A stretch of 64,000 nt of DNA from Alitta virens (GCA_932294295.1 OW028585.1:28254220-28318219), one strand, 5' to 3'; numbered from the stretch's first letter, positions 1-11,525 are shown. The notes: generated by a model not told the origin, from the letters alone. A program made the numbers and translations.

Positions 1-204
1 TTACTGAGGTGGTCTCATTATTATGGTGACCATAATTCTAGTGTATTCTGTACTAATCTAAATAGTAATCATATGTGGACCATACCAAGGTGGTCGTAGT
101 ATTGAGGTAGACTTAATTGTTAAACCAGGTGAAGCGGTCTTAAAATTGAGGTAATCTTAATACTGGTTGGTCTTGACTTTGGAGTCTCTCTGTACTGCCT
201 AGAA
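1..204. other. AT-rich flank, no gene seen
   Basis: This stretch contains loosely repeated GAGGT..TCTTAAT phrases but no open frame or recognisable element. It merges into the minisatellite that follows. Confidence 0.4.
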
Positions 205-660
205 CACCATTCCACAGTACTATGTCAAACACCATTCCACAGTACTATGTCAAACACCATTCCACAGTACTATGTCAAACACCATTCCACAGTACTATGT
301 CAAACACCATTCCACAGTACTATGTCAAACACCATTCCACAGTACTGTGTGGATGACCATGTCACAGTACTGTGTAGAAATCTAATCCACAGGACTGTGT
401 AGGACACCATTCACAGTACTGTGTGGAACACCATGTTACTCTATGGAACATCATTCCGCTGTACTGTGTGTATCACCATGTCACATTACTGTGTGGAACA
501 CCATCCCTCAGTACTGTGCAGATGATCATGTTACTGTACTGTGTAGAACACTATTCCACAGTACTCTATAGAACACCATTCCACGGGACTGTGCAGAACA
601 CCATTTCACAGCACCTTGGTGACATAAGAGCTAATCATTTCTCTCAGAGCACCATTCCTT
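205..660. repeat. 25-bp minisatellite
   Basis: A 25-bp unit starting CACCATTCCACAGTACTATG begins at 205, 230, 255, 280, 305 and 330. It then continues as diverged units (CACAGTACTGTGTGGA and similar) to about 660. The first five units are almost identical and the rest have decayed, a pattern typical of replication slippage or unequal exchange. The open frame across 423-662 is only the repeat read through and is not a gene. Confidence 0.9.
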
Positions 661-3200
661 AGTATTGTGAAGAACAATCAAAGGCCCTATGAAATAAACT
701 TACCCCCCTGTTGGGAAATGAACACTAGGGTTGCTGAACTCTGAGGTCAATGTGCTCGCTCCAAATTAGCCTAATGAATCATGATTAGCTTAGATTTGCA
801 ATGATAGCATAGATGCTATTCAGATTAACATTTCATGAGCTATTAGGCCTTATTTCACAGTTGACACGATTAGCAACTTGGCACATGTGAATCTGTGTCA
901 CAAAGGATGCTATTTTCTTATGCTATCTGTTAATTCAATGCCGCTTTTATTTCAAATCCATGCTCTTTTTTCTGTGAATATAAAACTCTGGGTTATTCCC
1001 AAGTACGTTGTGGTTTATTCATAGAAAATCACTTTAAAAGTATACGTATTTCTGCTGAGCAGTTGCTTGAACTATTTTCCATATTGTCAATAATTAGTAA
1101 ATTTTTTCAATTTTTTAAAAAATGTATTATATCATATTTCATATACTTATTTCATGAACCCCAAAAAAAAAAAAAAAAAAGTAATCACCTAAAAGTAAAC
1201 GTGATGATTGTGGAATTCCCAATTAGCAATTAGTTTTCATTTGAAACACTCTGTGATCTGTCATACTTCAGTGCACACAACAACAAGCCATCAATCTTAT
1301 CTAGTTTTGACTTTTGGTGACAACCGCCATTTTTGGCTGCTGTGAAAATTGATGCTTTTGCAGGTTAGCTGATTCCCTGCAATCTGATACTCTGAGGGGG
1401 TTCTGGGGTGACTGAGAAATAGTACATTGTACTGTGGGGTTTACAAGTATTGTGCAGTGAGAAGGGGTTTAGGGTTACTGTGAAAGTATGCCATGGATTT
1501 TTACCCCTTTGGTCATTATTCTCAAGGTCAAGGTCGACATTACAATGGACTACATCATGTTGGTGACACTTTGATTTATTGCGATTTCATTCAGAGGTTA
1601 TTCACTGAGGTTATTCTCCTCTTCAGTGTAATTTATTCCTACTCTAGAGACCTGTTAGGGTCACCTGGTTGGTGTCATTAAAACATCATTAATCAAAACC
1701 CATGGTTTCAAGATGGCTGCCAATTATACAGCTTGGACTCGTCAAACGAACACCTGTGCATTCCATCATGAATACCTCATTATAAGTAGTAAATGTTGCA
1801 CCATTTTCAGTTTGACAACTTACTGTATCACTGTATCAATGCAAATATAAATCACTTTCTTGGTAATGGTTGCTTTTGGTCATACTTACTGAGTGACCAT
1901 TAAAAATAAGTTGTACTGTACACTCAACCACAAGGGATCACTCACCCAGTGCTAGAATATAACATTTCACACCTGTCTATCTGACCTGACTTAGTACATA
2001 TACTATACAGCTAGGTGACTCTCTAGCACAGCAAATTAGCAATGTTTACTGCATACAGATTATGCATAATCAGGCAGTATATGATAATTTATTGAGGTTT
2101 GAACCGACTCCATTGCATGAAAGCATTTTATTGATAGCAGTGGATGTTTTCAAGTTCACCCTTAAATTATACAGAAACCGAAATATTCCTGTATTAATTA
2201 AAGGTTTTACTAAATAAGACTATCAAATCTACATAGTGGCCAGGGTGTACCTTTTAATGAATATATAATCTGATAATATCATAAAGAATATTAGTTCATA
2301 GAGTGTGAATGACAGCAACTGCAGAATGTTGGCTAAAAACGTGTCCTACACAGTAACACGACTGCTGTTCATGAAACTTGCACTTGCAACTAAAATCTTC
2401 TCTATAATGAAGCTCTTTCACAAAGTTTCACTAGAATTCCATTTAATTTAATTGATACAAGCAAGATAGCAAAGGAATCTATGATTATGTTAATTAATTT
2501 CCCTTGTTGCATGGCATTAAATAACTTTAAAATAACACCCTTAAAATAAGAATCTACCGAAACAGAAATGCAATGGTATTTCTGTGGAGTGTGTTGACAT
2601 GGCTCAGAGCAAAATGCACTCAATAACCCCTGTGTCCTTGGCTTGCAAGTCCTGCTGGTCATGACCTGTGCAGTCCAGGGTTCATCTATTTTTAGCCGGT
2701 CTCATGGCCTAGTTCTGTGAACTCTACACGTCATTGGGCCGCTGTCTGGCTTGGGGGGCCCAGATGGGTGAGATGAGTTGTTTGTGCATGAGTTCAAGGG
2801 GTCCTGAAAGGTTTTTCTGACATGACCAATCACGAGTGAGGCACACAATGTAAACAACTAGGCTGTGTTAGTCTGACTCAAGTGCTTCAGGGTGGGGGAG
2901 GGAGGGGGGGGGATATTTGTCCATTTTAGCTGCATGATTTGACTGTAGTTTTTCTGTAATATTTCTGTATCATTTCTTTAGTGTGTATACAATCTGGTAT
3001 TCAGAGTAAAAGGCTTCTTCTGTACGACTGTATAGATAAATAAGAAAACATCAAATTTTGAAATTTCAAAACTCAGAGAAAGTGTGTTTAGTTGGGTCTC
3101 AATTGTTATGTTTTTCCGAATTTCTAACTCTTTGAATTTTTCTACCTATGCCTCGTTCTGGCTTTATTATCAAGGCAGTCACTAAGTGTAGCTCTATTGG
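661..3200. other. intergenic, no gene seen
   Basis: No coding region, tRNA-like head or terminal-repeat element was recognised here. There is an A homopolymer of 18 at 1163-1180 and a short G-rich run near 2893-2912. Frames at 1493-1681 and 2402-2662 are short and resemble no known protein. Confidence 0.4.
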
Positions 3201-3202
3201 AG

Positions 3203-3270
3203 GTCTACATGACACATAGATGAACTGTCTACATGACACATAGATGAACTGTCTACATGACACATAGATG
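3203..3270. repeat. 24-bp tandem repeat, about 2.8 copies
   Basis: The unit GTCTACATGACACATAGATG plus AACT repeats at 3203, 3227 and 3251. A further fragment (GACACATAGATGAACT) reappears at about 3657, so the repeat may once have been continuous and then interrupted. Confidence 0.8.
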
Positions 3271-3334
3271 TCTACAGTTGCACAATAGTCATTGGCTAGA
3301 CTGCCAACTCTGTTCAAGTTACTCTTCCGCTGTC

Positions 3335-3655
3335 TGTCCATCTGCCTGTTGATATCTACCTCTGTCTGTCTGTCTGCCTGTCTGTCAGTCTCACAAACAC
3401 CCCAAACACAACAGCTAGCATGCAAACCCAAAGTTTTGAAGCCTGGTCAAGCCATAAACTGACCAGGGAATGTAGATCAATAGCCACTGGTCAGCACAGC
3501 TCAACCAAAGGTCAGCAGACAACAATGAACAAACCTGGGGAGGTCACCTGGATGTCTGCTGACCGATGGCCAGTCACCGGTCAGGTGGAAGTGGCAGGGA
3601 TCAGGGAGGGGGGGGGGGGAGGAGTAAGTAGGAAGGAGTTTAAGGGGGGGGGGGC
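3335..3655. repeat. CTGT/CTGC microsatellite and two G-tracts
   Basis: CTGTCTGTCTGCCTGTCTGTC lies near 3362-3385. Uninterrupted G runs of 12 (3608-3619) and 11 (3644-3654) lie 25 bases apart and could form a quadruplex on the plus strand. No gene is supported; the frame at 3420-3665 crosses these runs and has no recognisable domain. Confidence 0.6.
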
Positions 3656-3954
3656 TGACACATAGATGAACTATTCAGTACATACTGCATTGCGTCTATA
3701 TGGGCTGTAATATGCGGGGTTTGTGGGTAACAAAGGCAATATGTCAATACTGTGTGGAACACGTGTGTTTCTAGGAACTTATTTTACCTTTGTCATTTGC
3801 AGAATTTCTTTCTTTAATAAATAATTGGTCAGTAAAAACTTGTTTTGCATCTGGCCAATATTAAACAATAAAACCACAATTATTAACAAATAACACATAG
3901 AATCACATACTTATTGTATGATATTACATTGTGTTGTGATTATGGCCAACATCC

Positions 3955-4110
3955 AGAGGCAGGTGTAATGATGACATGATAAGGGTTGGCTATGCCTCGT
4001 TCTGCGCCATGTTACATTTACCGCATGGGTGGAGTCTTGTACCTGCCAGCATACTCTCTGAGAACAAGGTACTGACTACCTTGTATGGAAGGCCATTAGG
4101 GCCATACTAA
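3955..4110 (-). mobile_element. decayed copy of the SINE seen at 4461-4737
   Basis: CATGTTACATTTACCGCATGGGTGGAGTC followed by TGCCAGCATACTCTCTGAG parallels the body of the better preserved SINE just downstream. GAGGCAGGTGTAATGATGA near 3957 matches the segment before its GATA tail near 4296. No tRNA-like head remains. Confidence 0.5.
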
Positions 4111-4299
4111 AAAAAATAAAAACAAACAAAAGTAACCGTGCGTAATTTGACAACAGAAGTTTGAATATCCACACTTGAAGTGCATAATTTCGCACTTTTA
4201 CCTGAACATATAGATTGAATTGTAGTTTCCTAAATGTCCACATGTCTCAATGCTACTGGGTCTGAAGTTTAGTCAGCTTAAACGACCAGCTGCCAGAGG

Positions 4300-4455
4300 C
4301 AGACGTAATGATGAGATGATAGATAGATAGATAGATAGAGAGATAGAGAAATAAAGAGATAGATAGATAGACAGATAGATAGATAGGTAGATAGACAGAT
4401 AGACAGATATATATATATATAGATGGACAGAGAGATAGACAGATAGATAGAAATG
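4300..4455. repeat. GATA/GACA microsatellite at the 3' end of a SINE
   Basis: Imperfect GATA, GACA and TATA tetranucleotide or dinucleotide repeats abut the minus-strand SINE on its 3' side, so the array may have grown from the SINE tail. The apparent reading frames here translate to Ser-Ile-Tyr-Leu repeats and are artefacts. Confidence 0.85.
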
Positions 4456-4460
4456 GAAAG

Positions 4461-4737
4461 TGCAGTCCTCTGAGGCAAGTTCTTACCACTATCGAGGGTT
4501 AATTGATTAGGTGAGAGAGAGAGAGCAGTCCACCCATGGTACACATTTACTTCATGGGTGGGATCTTTAACTTGCCTCAGCATAGACACTGAGTAAAAGG
4601 ACTGCCATTTAACGTCTCATCCGAACGACATCCAGCTGGGATGATGCTCATGAATGGTTGCCCGGGCCTGGGATTGAACATGGGTCCTTCAGAGGAGCAG
4701 GCGGGCATCTCACCACTAGACCGCTCAACTTGCCTGT
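4461..4737 (-). mobile_element. tRNA-derived SINE (family A)
   Basis: Read on the minus strand from about 4735, the element starts with a tRNA-like head. It has an A-box-like stretch GCGGTCTAGTGGTGAGATG and a B-box-like GTTCAATCCCAGG about 45 nt later. The body follows (TCATCCCAGCTGGATGTCGT, then GACGTTAAATGGCAGTCC) and then a tetranucleotide-repeat tail. Homologous body segments sit, in the same orientation, in intron 1 of the receptor genes at 15.7, 26.4, 41.6 and 52.3 kb. It is not a functional tRNA gene because no cloverleaf can be completed. Confidence 0.75.
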
Positions 4738-4839
4738 GATTACCAAACATTGTGCTCGCTTGGATGAACTCTAGTTCATTCAAGGTGCTCTCGTCTGCCA
4801 TTTGTTCAATTAACAGTTACACCTTTGTGAAACTAAACG

Positions 4840-5120
4840 CCTTCAAGTGTGAAATTTTACTTTTCCTTGTGAAAATTACGTACTTGTCTTTGCAAAATTT
4901 CACACTTTTTTTGCAAAATAACCTACTTGTCTTTCCAATATTACTCACTTTCTGTCTGAAATTACTCACTTTCTTTCTGAAATTACTCACTTTCTTTGAG
5001 AAATTACGCTTTTTCTTTGCGTAATCACGCAATTTATTTGAAAATGTATGCACTTGTTAATGCAAAATTACACACTTCTTTGCGAAATCACTTGACTTTG
5101 CAAAATTTTGCACTTTTTAA
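4840..5120. repeat. degenerate ~20-25 bp minisatellite
   Basis: Variants of GAAATTACTCACTTTCTTTC and GCAAAATTACACACTT recur across the interval, most regular at 4935-5010. Overlapping open frames on both strands come from this low-complexity repetition and are not genes. Confidence 0.7.
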
Positions 5121-5251
5121 ATTTTCTGATGGCACAAATGGGCTTCCGCCGAAACCATTCATTCATTCATTTTGGTGGATTTCTTGAAAGAATAAATTGA
5201 GGAAAATAGCATTTCAAACTGGCATCAATACGATGAGTAAATAATCCAATC

Positions 5252-5455
5252 CAGAGGTCCTGTGGTCTAGTGGTAAGGTGCTTGCATGTAAACAGCAATG
5301 TTGTAGGTTCGAGCCCCCACAATAGCATGGAGGACTGACCGGATCCTCTGTAACTCTCAGAGATGGCGATTGTAGAGTGCTTAGCCCCATGCATACAATC
5401 ATGTGTAACGGGCGCTGTATACTCCCCAGGGAGTTGAGAAAGTCTCATGCTTGAA
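5252..5455 (+). mobile_element. tRNA-derived SINE (family B)
   Basis: A tRNA-like head is clear: A-box-like TGGTCTAGTGGTAAGGTG at 5263-5280 and a good B box GGTTCGAGCCC at 5306-5316, normal spacing for an internal Pol III promoter. The body runs past GAGTGCTTAGCCCC and GGGCGCTGTATACTCC. The latter loosely resembles the conserved 3' block of deuterostome Deu-type SINEs, but I cannot confirm that by eye. The minus-strand frames across it are shadows. Confidence 0.75.
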
Positions 5456-5740
5456 CATGTCTGCCAGTGGGTTCAGTGTAGTGATTCAGCTAAAGTGAGA
5501 GGCTGCAATAGGTGCCAAGATTGAGTGAGCACCACCCGTCCTACTTCGGCCATTCCAATTTGGCATATTATAACTTATAGTCCTGGGGCATATGTCATTT
5601 CGACTTTTTTTTTTAATGAAGGAGGTTGGTGTTACACAGCATTCGAATCCTTGGAATATGGAGATTAGGAAAATATTTGGTGCCATTTTTTCTGACATGG
5701 TTTGAGGGTTGCCATGGCAACCAATTGATGCAATTGTGTG

Positions 5741-5871
5741 AAATCACAGGTCAAAAAGGTCATGTCACAATGACAGGTAGATGGCACGAAAATCTAGTGC
5801 CATTTCTGCATGTTCTATCTGTGTGACAAGGCCTATCTCTTTATCTCTCTATCTCTCTATCTCTCTGTCTG

Positions 5872-5918
<47 letters not shown>

Positions 5919-5937
5919 GTCTATCTATCTGTCTATC
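5741..5937 (+). repeat. 92-bp unit joined to CTAT microsatellite, copy 1
   Basis: The segment 5741-5832 (AAATCACAGGTCAAAAAGGT through GTGTGACAAGGCC) is followed directly by a (CTAT/CTCT/CTGT)n array to 5937. The same arrangement recurs at 6338-6740. The unit probably is the 3' part of a mobile element with a tetranucleotide tail. Confidence 0.75.
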
Positions 5938-6337
5938 ACGTTATTATTGTGCCATTCTCAGCACCAATAAGTACAAACCAGGCATTACATTTTGAAGTAC
6001 CAAGGATGACCATTTATGTTGTCAATAGATAAATTATTAATAAAATATTGCAATAAAAGGCGAGTTAAATAAAATGGAACAATATTTGATTCAGTCAATG
6101 CCACACAAAGCTCATCCAACATGAATAGAACCTACAGTTAATAAAAAACTTCCTAAGCCACTATATTAATTTTGCATTTAATTCACTCAGACCCCAGACA
6201 TCTGTAAGGTCTTTCTAATGTTATTGTGTTTTCACACGGGTGCATTAAAGGTTTAATGCATTCCGTGTCCCACACAGCATCTGTCATGGCTCTCATGTGT
6301 AATGCCAAGATCTTCAAGTGCGCAAAGGTCATGGGGG

Positions 6338-6602
6338 AAATTACAGGTCAAAAAGGTCATGTCACAATGACAGGAAGATGGGACGAATATCTGGTGCCAT
6401 TTCTGCATGTTCTATCTGTGTGACAAGGTCCATCTATCTATCTATCTAGCCAGCTAGCTACTTATCTAGCTATCTAGCTATCTAGCTAGCTATATATCTA
6501 TCTATCTACCTATCTACCTATCTATGTCTACCTATCTGTCTATCTATGTATCTCTCTATCTCTCTATCCATCTCTATTTCTATCTATCTATCTATCTGTA
6601 TT

Positions 6603-6634
<32 letters not shown>

Positions 6635-6740
6635 ACTACCTATCTATGTCTATCTATCAATCTATCTATGTAAGTCTGCCTATCTATCTATCTAGCTATC
6701 TAGCTCTCTATCTCTCTATCTATCTATCTATCTATCTAGT
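6338..6740 (+). repeat. 92-bp unit joined to CTAT microsatellite, copy 2
   Basis: 6338-6428 matches 5741-5832 with few changes and leads straight into more than 300 bp of imperfect CTAT repeats mixed with CTAG and CTGT. Upstream flanks of the two copies differ, which marks the likely 5' limit of the shared unit near 5741/6338. Confidence 0.75.
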
Positions 6741-7334
6741 AGCAAATGATCCTTTCTATAACTCAAGTGTTGTTCTTCATAAATGTACTTTAAAATATGA
6801 AATTAAATTGCATATTAATGAAATCATCTCTGGACATGGTGCGAATTATGTTCCACTTGTGCTTCAGGAGAAACGGTTGCATATTAAACATGTGGCTCCC
6901 TCTGGAGTGCGCTAAAAACAACTGCAAGGAGCTGTTACTAACCGTCAGATGGCGACGCTGGTTGGCGACAATGATCACTGCTGCCACCTCGTGTTTGAGC
7001 TATTTCAAATGATAATTGTATTCAGCACAAACAAATGAAAAGAAGTAATGTTTTTGTTGTTTATTTTACATCACAAGCTTAGTTATTATTTAAACATTTT
7101 TTAATAATGAGTAAACGTCATTCACTGTAATATAAAATATTATTTGCTATACTGTAACAAGATTGATGTCTCAGCAATTGTCAATTGTTTGCTAGATATG
7201 TCGTTAATTGTATACTTGAAAAATTGTATCGCAACATTTTAAGAAATATAATTCCAAATGTTATTAATATAGAATATTGGAATTAGGGCAGGCTGTTGGA
7301 GCTACCAGGGGGGAAATAAGCCACCCCCCCCCCC
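6741..7334. other. intergenic, no gene seen
   Basis: AT-rich sequence without recognisable coding capacity. The short frames at 6790-7012 lie on both strands of the same stretch and match nothing I know. Confidence 0.4.
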
Positions 7335-7414
7335 TAGACGGTAAAACAGTTCTAGCTGAGCAGAGGCAGCTTTCCGCCGAGCCCCCTAGCGGAAAGAGCA
7401 GTTTTAACGGTCTA
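7335..7414. repeat. 80-bp nested inverted repeat (foldback)
   Basis: The ends TAGACGGTAAAACAG and CTGTTTTAACGGTCTA-type (read in reverse complement TAGACCGTTAAAACTG) pair with few mismatches. An inner stem CTTTCCGC/GCGGAAAG sits within. Poly-C runs flank both sides (7322-7334 and 7417-7433). It could be a miniature inverted-repeat element. Confidence 0.6.
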
Positions 7415-7434
7415 CACCCCCCCCCCCCCCCCCA

Positions 7435-9145
7435 CGACTGAAATGCAATGCTACAGCCCCTTCCCCCAATAACTTTGTTTTAATTATAAAATATTTTTCT
7501 TTCTTTTACTATCTATAATGAAAGTAGTCATAATGGTGCCATTGGTTCTCTAGCTGAAGTATAGAAAGGGGCCATTCTTCCTTGAATATCAAAGGCATCA
7601 CCTTCCAGCGTTGGGGGCCATGCATCTAGTAAAGGCATTGGGCCTGCGGCATCAATAGCCAACATTTTTAATATAACTCAACAAATATAATGTTGCGGAT
7701 GTTCAAGTTTATTAAGAAATAATGTCATAGAATCATGCAAACAAATTACTGTGGTAATAGGGCCTGTAAGTGGAGGTAGTCTCTCCAATATTGATGCAAC
7801 ACTGTGCAGGTGGCACAATGACACCTTGCCTAAATGATCATTTAATCATTTCCTAATTTGTTGAAACAGGGCTTTTTTGTATCAGAATCTCAATCCATAA
7901 CATATCCTATAGATAGCAGAACTCATAGAGATGCAGATACTTACTAAGATTGGTTTTACAAATAATCTTCTGAGCCATGTGAAGATTGCCAGTGACATCA
8001 CTGATGTTTGTGTACATTTAAGCTGTGGTCAGATCACTGATGTTCACATCCTTGAAAAAAAGGCTTAAATAACCTAATTATGGCACATGTGTCTTCCTTG
8101 AATAAAATGGAGCAACTTTGAATTGAGGACCATATGTCAAAAGTGCCTGGTTTGATTGTATCCAGGTATTAATTAAATCTTAACAGTTCCCCCTTCAAAC
8201 ATCAATGGACTCATCCATGTTAGTCTGATTTCCCAGAAGTTGGCATGGTTCATTTTGGTCTTAGGGGTGAAAGCTTGTGAAGGTTTTCAAAAAATATCTG
8301 TTGGAGGCCCATCATGTAAAATGCCTAGCAACATAACAAAAGCTTAATATCTACTTACATTATTTCATTCCTATGAAAACTAATGTGATTTGAATGGCAA
8401 CTATGCCAGTGTAGCAGTGGTCACTCCATTGCAGGCATCTGGCCATGATTGGCCAGTTGAGTGACACACCCACACTTTGACCTATAAAATAAATGAAACT
8501 GGCCAAACAATCTCACTGTTCTCACACTCTTTCTTAAGTGAAACAGTGTAATTACACTCATTGGATTTGTCAATTGCTCTTTATGTTTCTGATAGCTGAT
8601 TGCATTTGAAACTGTACACTAATTAATTTCAAGTTATTGCAAATAGGCCAATGTTGAAATGAAATTACTTCTCAAACTGTTTTAAACAGTAGATATGCAG
8701 TTCAAAAGTGCTACACTCACCAGCTCACTGAACCTGCCAATTATGTATGTTAATGTGAAAAAATGAAACATGATTGTATTTTTTTAAATTTGGATCTGAA
8801 TTATTCTATTAGATTTGGAAAACATGTCACATTTTAACTTAATAGCAAGAAAGTTTGAAATATATATATTTTTATATTTTTTATTTTTTGCGTAGTATGA
8901 CTAACAAGCAAAGGTCTGTTTTTATAATTACTAATAATCTAGATGGTGCAAGTGGTCGATTTGCAGACAGTTGTGGGTAGCTAGGCAAGAGTAGTGAGGA
9001 TCTATGGAAAAGTACTTTTTATAGCACGTTCGGCAATAAAGACAAAGACATCAATTTATATGAACTATACTAATTGATTGTAATATTTTGACATGATACC
9101 TTGATTCTGATACAGGTCTCTTTTTTAAAGAAAGCTTTTCTTGTT
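7435..9145. other. intergenic, no gene seen
   Basis: No open frame above noise, no tRNA-like head and no terminal repeats were found. The sequence is AT-rich with scattered short A/T runs. Confidence 0.4.
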
Positions 9146-9147
9146 AC

Positions 9148-9265
9148 ATGTGCATAGATCCATGTACTGTTTTGTAAGGCCTTGTCTGATTGTGGTAAAA
9201 GGTGTCTGATTGGCCCATACACTGGTATTTTCCACCAGAGGACAGCAGCTGCAAATCCTCAAGAA
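9148..9265 (-). repeat. interspersed repeat shared with receptor intron 1
   Basis: TGTACTGTTTTGTAAGGCCTTGTCTGATTG at 9168-9197 and, in reverse complement, CTTGAGGATTTGCAGCTGCTGTCCTCTGG at 9235-9263 both match pieces of the receptor genes' first introns near 16.0-16.2, 26.8-26.96, 41.9-42.1 and 52.7-52.8 kb. The rearranged order here suggests a broken or composite mobile element. Confidence 0.6.
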
Positions 9266-9289
9266 ACAAGTGGAGTGAAGATTGGCTGG

Positions 9290-9640
9290 AAACTGCCTAA
9301 GCGTAAACGCGATAGGCAGGTAGGCTCTACCTATCCCGCATGGGTGATTGGCTAAGCACTGAATTTTCTGATTGGCTGTGCTATTTTTAGACTGGGAAAC
9401 ACGTTCCGGTCCACGCATTTCCAATGTTAAAGCGTAGGATGCGCACGCACGCTACCGGGAGGAATTCCTCCCAGCTAATGGCAGCCCCTACCTGCGTACT
9501 GCGTCAGCTAGTTGCAGCGGCCCAGCGAAGAGTGAAGAGTGACAGTATTGGTATAAGTCCCCAAATCAACACAAGGGTATTGTCGGAGAGCACCAGGCTT
9601 CCGGTCTTAAATATGATCTAGTTTAAGTTAAGAATAAGCT
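9290..9640 (+). promoter_or_regulatory. GC-rich CCAAT-box region with possible first exon
   Basis: This is the most CpG-rich short stretch in the left flank. Two inverted CCAAT boxes (GATTGGCTAA near 9347, GATTGGCTGT near 9371) precede a GC-rich segment. A 65-codon frame opens at 9424, with an in-frame ATG at 9478 whose product would begin MAAPTCVLRQLVAAAQRR: basic, Ala-rich and mitochondrial-presequence-like. A candidate splice donor GTATAAGT follows at 9551. No downstream exon was recognised, so this may be a promoter and first exon, a retrocopied fragment or chance. Confidence 0.25.
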
Positions 9641-10770
9641 GCATTCTCATTGGATATAGGCTTAATGATTATATGTTACTAATTTAGGGCCTAGGCTAAA
9701 TGAAGACAGGTAGAAAAATAAATTAAACCAATTTAGCATGAATTGTGGGTGATCAAAAACTTAAACAAATTTCAAGGCCCTGTTAGTGCAGTGCTACTAA
9801 TTTCGGAGAGCATTGCTTTCCAGGTGGGTTTGTGCTAAATAATTTAGCAATTATCCCATGCTTCACCTATATTAACCCCAATTAAATGATAATGAGACTT
9901 GTCTCATATCATTAATGATGACAGAATAGTAAGAAGCCATTTTCTTCTATTTTTCCAGCTGTCAGTTGTACATTAAAATATATAGGTAAATGTTTTGGTA
10001 CTCTTCAACCCAAGTGGAGTTATGGACCAGTGTCAAAAAGTTGATGAGGCCCTCAATATTGACTATATTCTTGCTTTAGTGGATAAATAAACATGAAAAA
10101 AGCTAACAGAATGCAACAAATATGGCATCTTAACAGTCAAATTAATTACAAAATTTAATAGAAATTGTGCTGTTTATTGATTATTGCAATAATATTTTGA
10201 TTTTAATGCACAGTATGTGCATTTTTTTGGTGTGTACCTCCTTTTTAATTATTAATCAAAATAAATGTAGGTACATGGATACAAACAATCCATGTACAGT
10301 GCAATAGTTACCTACAGGTATACCTTAATATGAGTTTTAATGAGTGTAAAGATGGGAGTAATCGCTAATAATGATGATGAAAGTGGAATTATGGCTTAAT
10401 ATAAATTATCATTATAAATCTAGATTAAGCATATGATTGAAAAAACAATTAATTTCCACCATTGGTGGTCACTACTTTTCACTGAACTCAGAACTCAGAA
10501 TCGTTTTATTAATTATATGCATATATAGTTGAACAGATATCTTTACGACACACATGAACATGACATATATATGTAATAAGGGTGACAACTCCAAGATAAA
10601 TATATATCGCTACTGAGGTGCCACCCATGATTTCAGAGGTTCCCCTTTCAATCCATTCAGTTGAGATTATTGTCAAGAAAATCTATAAAAATAAATAATT
10701 AATAGACATATTTTGTTAAACGCACAGGTCAAGATTTGAAATGCTATTTATATATGATAATTATATAAAG
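9641..10770. other. intergenic, no gene seen
   Basis: AT-rich DNA with no gene-like open frame, no tRNA-like head and no terminal-repeat structure that I could support. Confidence 0.4.
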
Positions 10771-10915
10771 GAATCCCGCAGGAACCGATAGATACAAAAG
10801 GAACAAAATTAAGAAGGGGTGAAAGAAGAATCCCGCAGGAACCATAGACACAAAAGACGAAAAGGGGAAGGAGGACCAAAGGAGGACCAAAGGAGGACCA
10901 AAGAGAAAGAAAGCT
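10771..10915. repeat. short tandem and direct repeats
   Basis: GAATCCCGCAGGAACC occurs twice (10771 and 10829), each followed by ATAGA.ACAAAAG. GGAGGACCAAA repeats three times at 10870-10902. The interval is purine-rich on the plus strand and no gene is supported. Confidence 0.7.
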
Positions 10916-11040
10916 GGGCACGCCCTATTACAATTAAAATTTCACAAAATTAAAGTCTATTATTAAAACATTGTATCGGATATTTTTCTAAATAGATTGT
11001 CTTGATATATTTTGCATAGCCGCTTATGCTATGAGTATGT

Positions 11041-11520
11041 ATTTATAACCCTCAGTGAACGAAGTTTCGAAAAGGTTTTGTTATCGTCAATGTCCGTCCG
11101 ACGGACGGACGGGAGGGCGTGCTGGCGGGCTGGTGGGTGGGTGGGTGGACAGGCGGGCGTAACACTTTCGTTTCCGGAGCAGAACTCTAACACTAATGCA
11201 CTTACCCTAACAAAATTTTGTACAGTAATACTCTATATGGCCTAGTGGTGCCTTTTGACATATTTTGGCTATGTTTTACAAAATTTGGAAAAAATAGAAA
11301 AAAAAAACATTATTTTTTGTTTTCAGAACAGGTCTCTGACATTATTGCACCTACATGCTTGAAACTTTGTCATAATATGTCTAAATAGTGTATTGGTGCC
11401 TTTTGGGGGTCTCATGGCCGTAAATACTATAGAATTTTCACCCTACATGAATGAAATTGTACAATAACATATCTTAATAATAGTATTTTCACTTTTCAAA
11501 ATTCATATTGATATTAATTT
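11041..11520 (+). repeat. interspersed repeat R2, copy 1
   Basis: The block runs from a GAACGAAGTTTCGAAAAGG segment through GTCAATGTCCGTCCG, a GC-rich ACGGACGGACGGG/GGGTGGGTGGG stretch, CGTTTCCGGAGCAGAACTC and TGGTGCCTTTTG. It recurs on the plus strand at about 21.17-22.1 and 47.08-48.0 kb, and inverted at about 23.17-23.42 and 49.09-49.34 kb. It looks like a moderately old mobile element. No coding capacity is seen. Confidence 0.65.
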
Positions 11521-11525
11521 CAAAC

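Noticed and set aside
205..660. Regular 25-bp repeats as a CRISPR-like array
   Set aside because: Units are head-to-tail without unique spacers, and the genome is eukaryotic.
423..662. 79-codon open frame
   Set aside because: It is the 25-bp minisatellite read through (25 is not a multiple of 3, so units cycle through frames); no independent coding evidence.
5252..5330. Functional tRNA gene
   Set aside because: A and B boxes are good, but the acceptor and other arms do not pair and a SINE body follows. The same reasoning applies to the heads at 4656-4735, 24545-24612 and 31910-31977.
4253..6915. Several Ser/Ile/Tyr/Leu-rich open frames
   Set aside because: All are translations of GATA/CTAT microsatellites.
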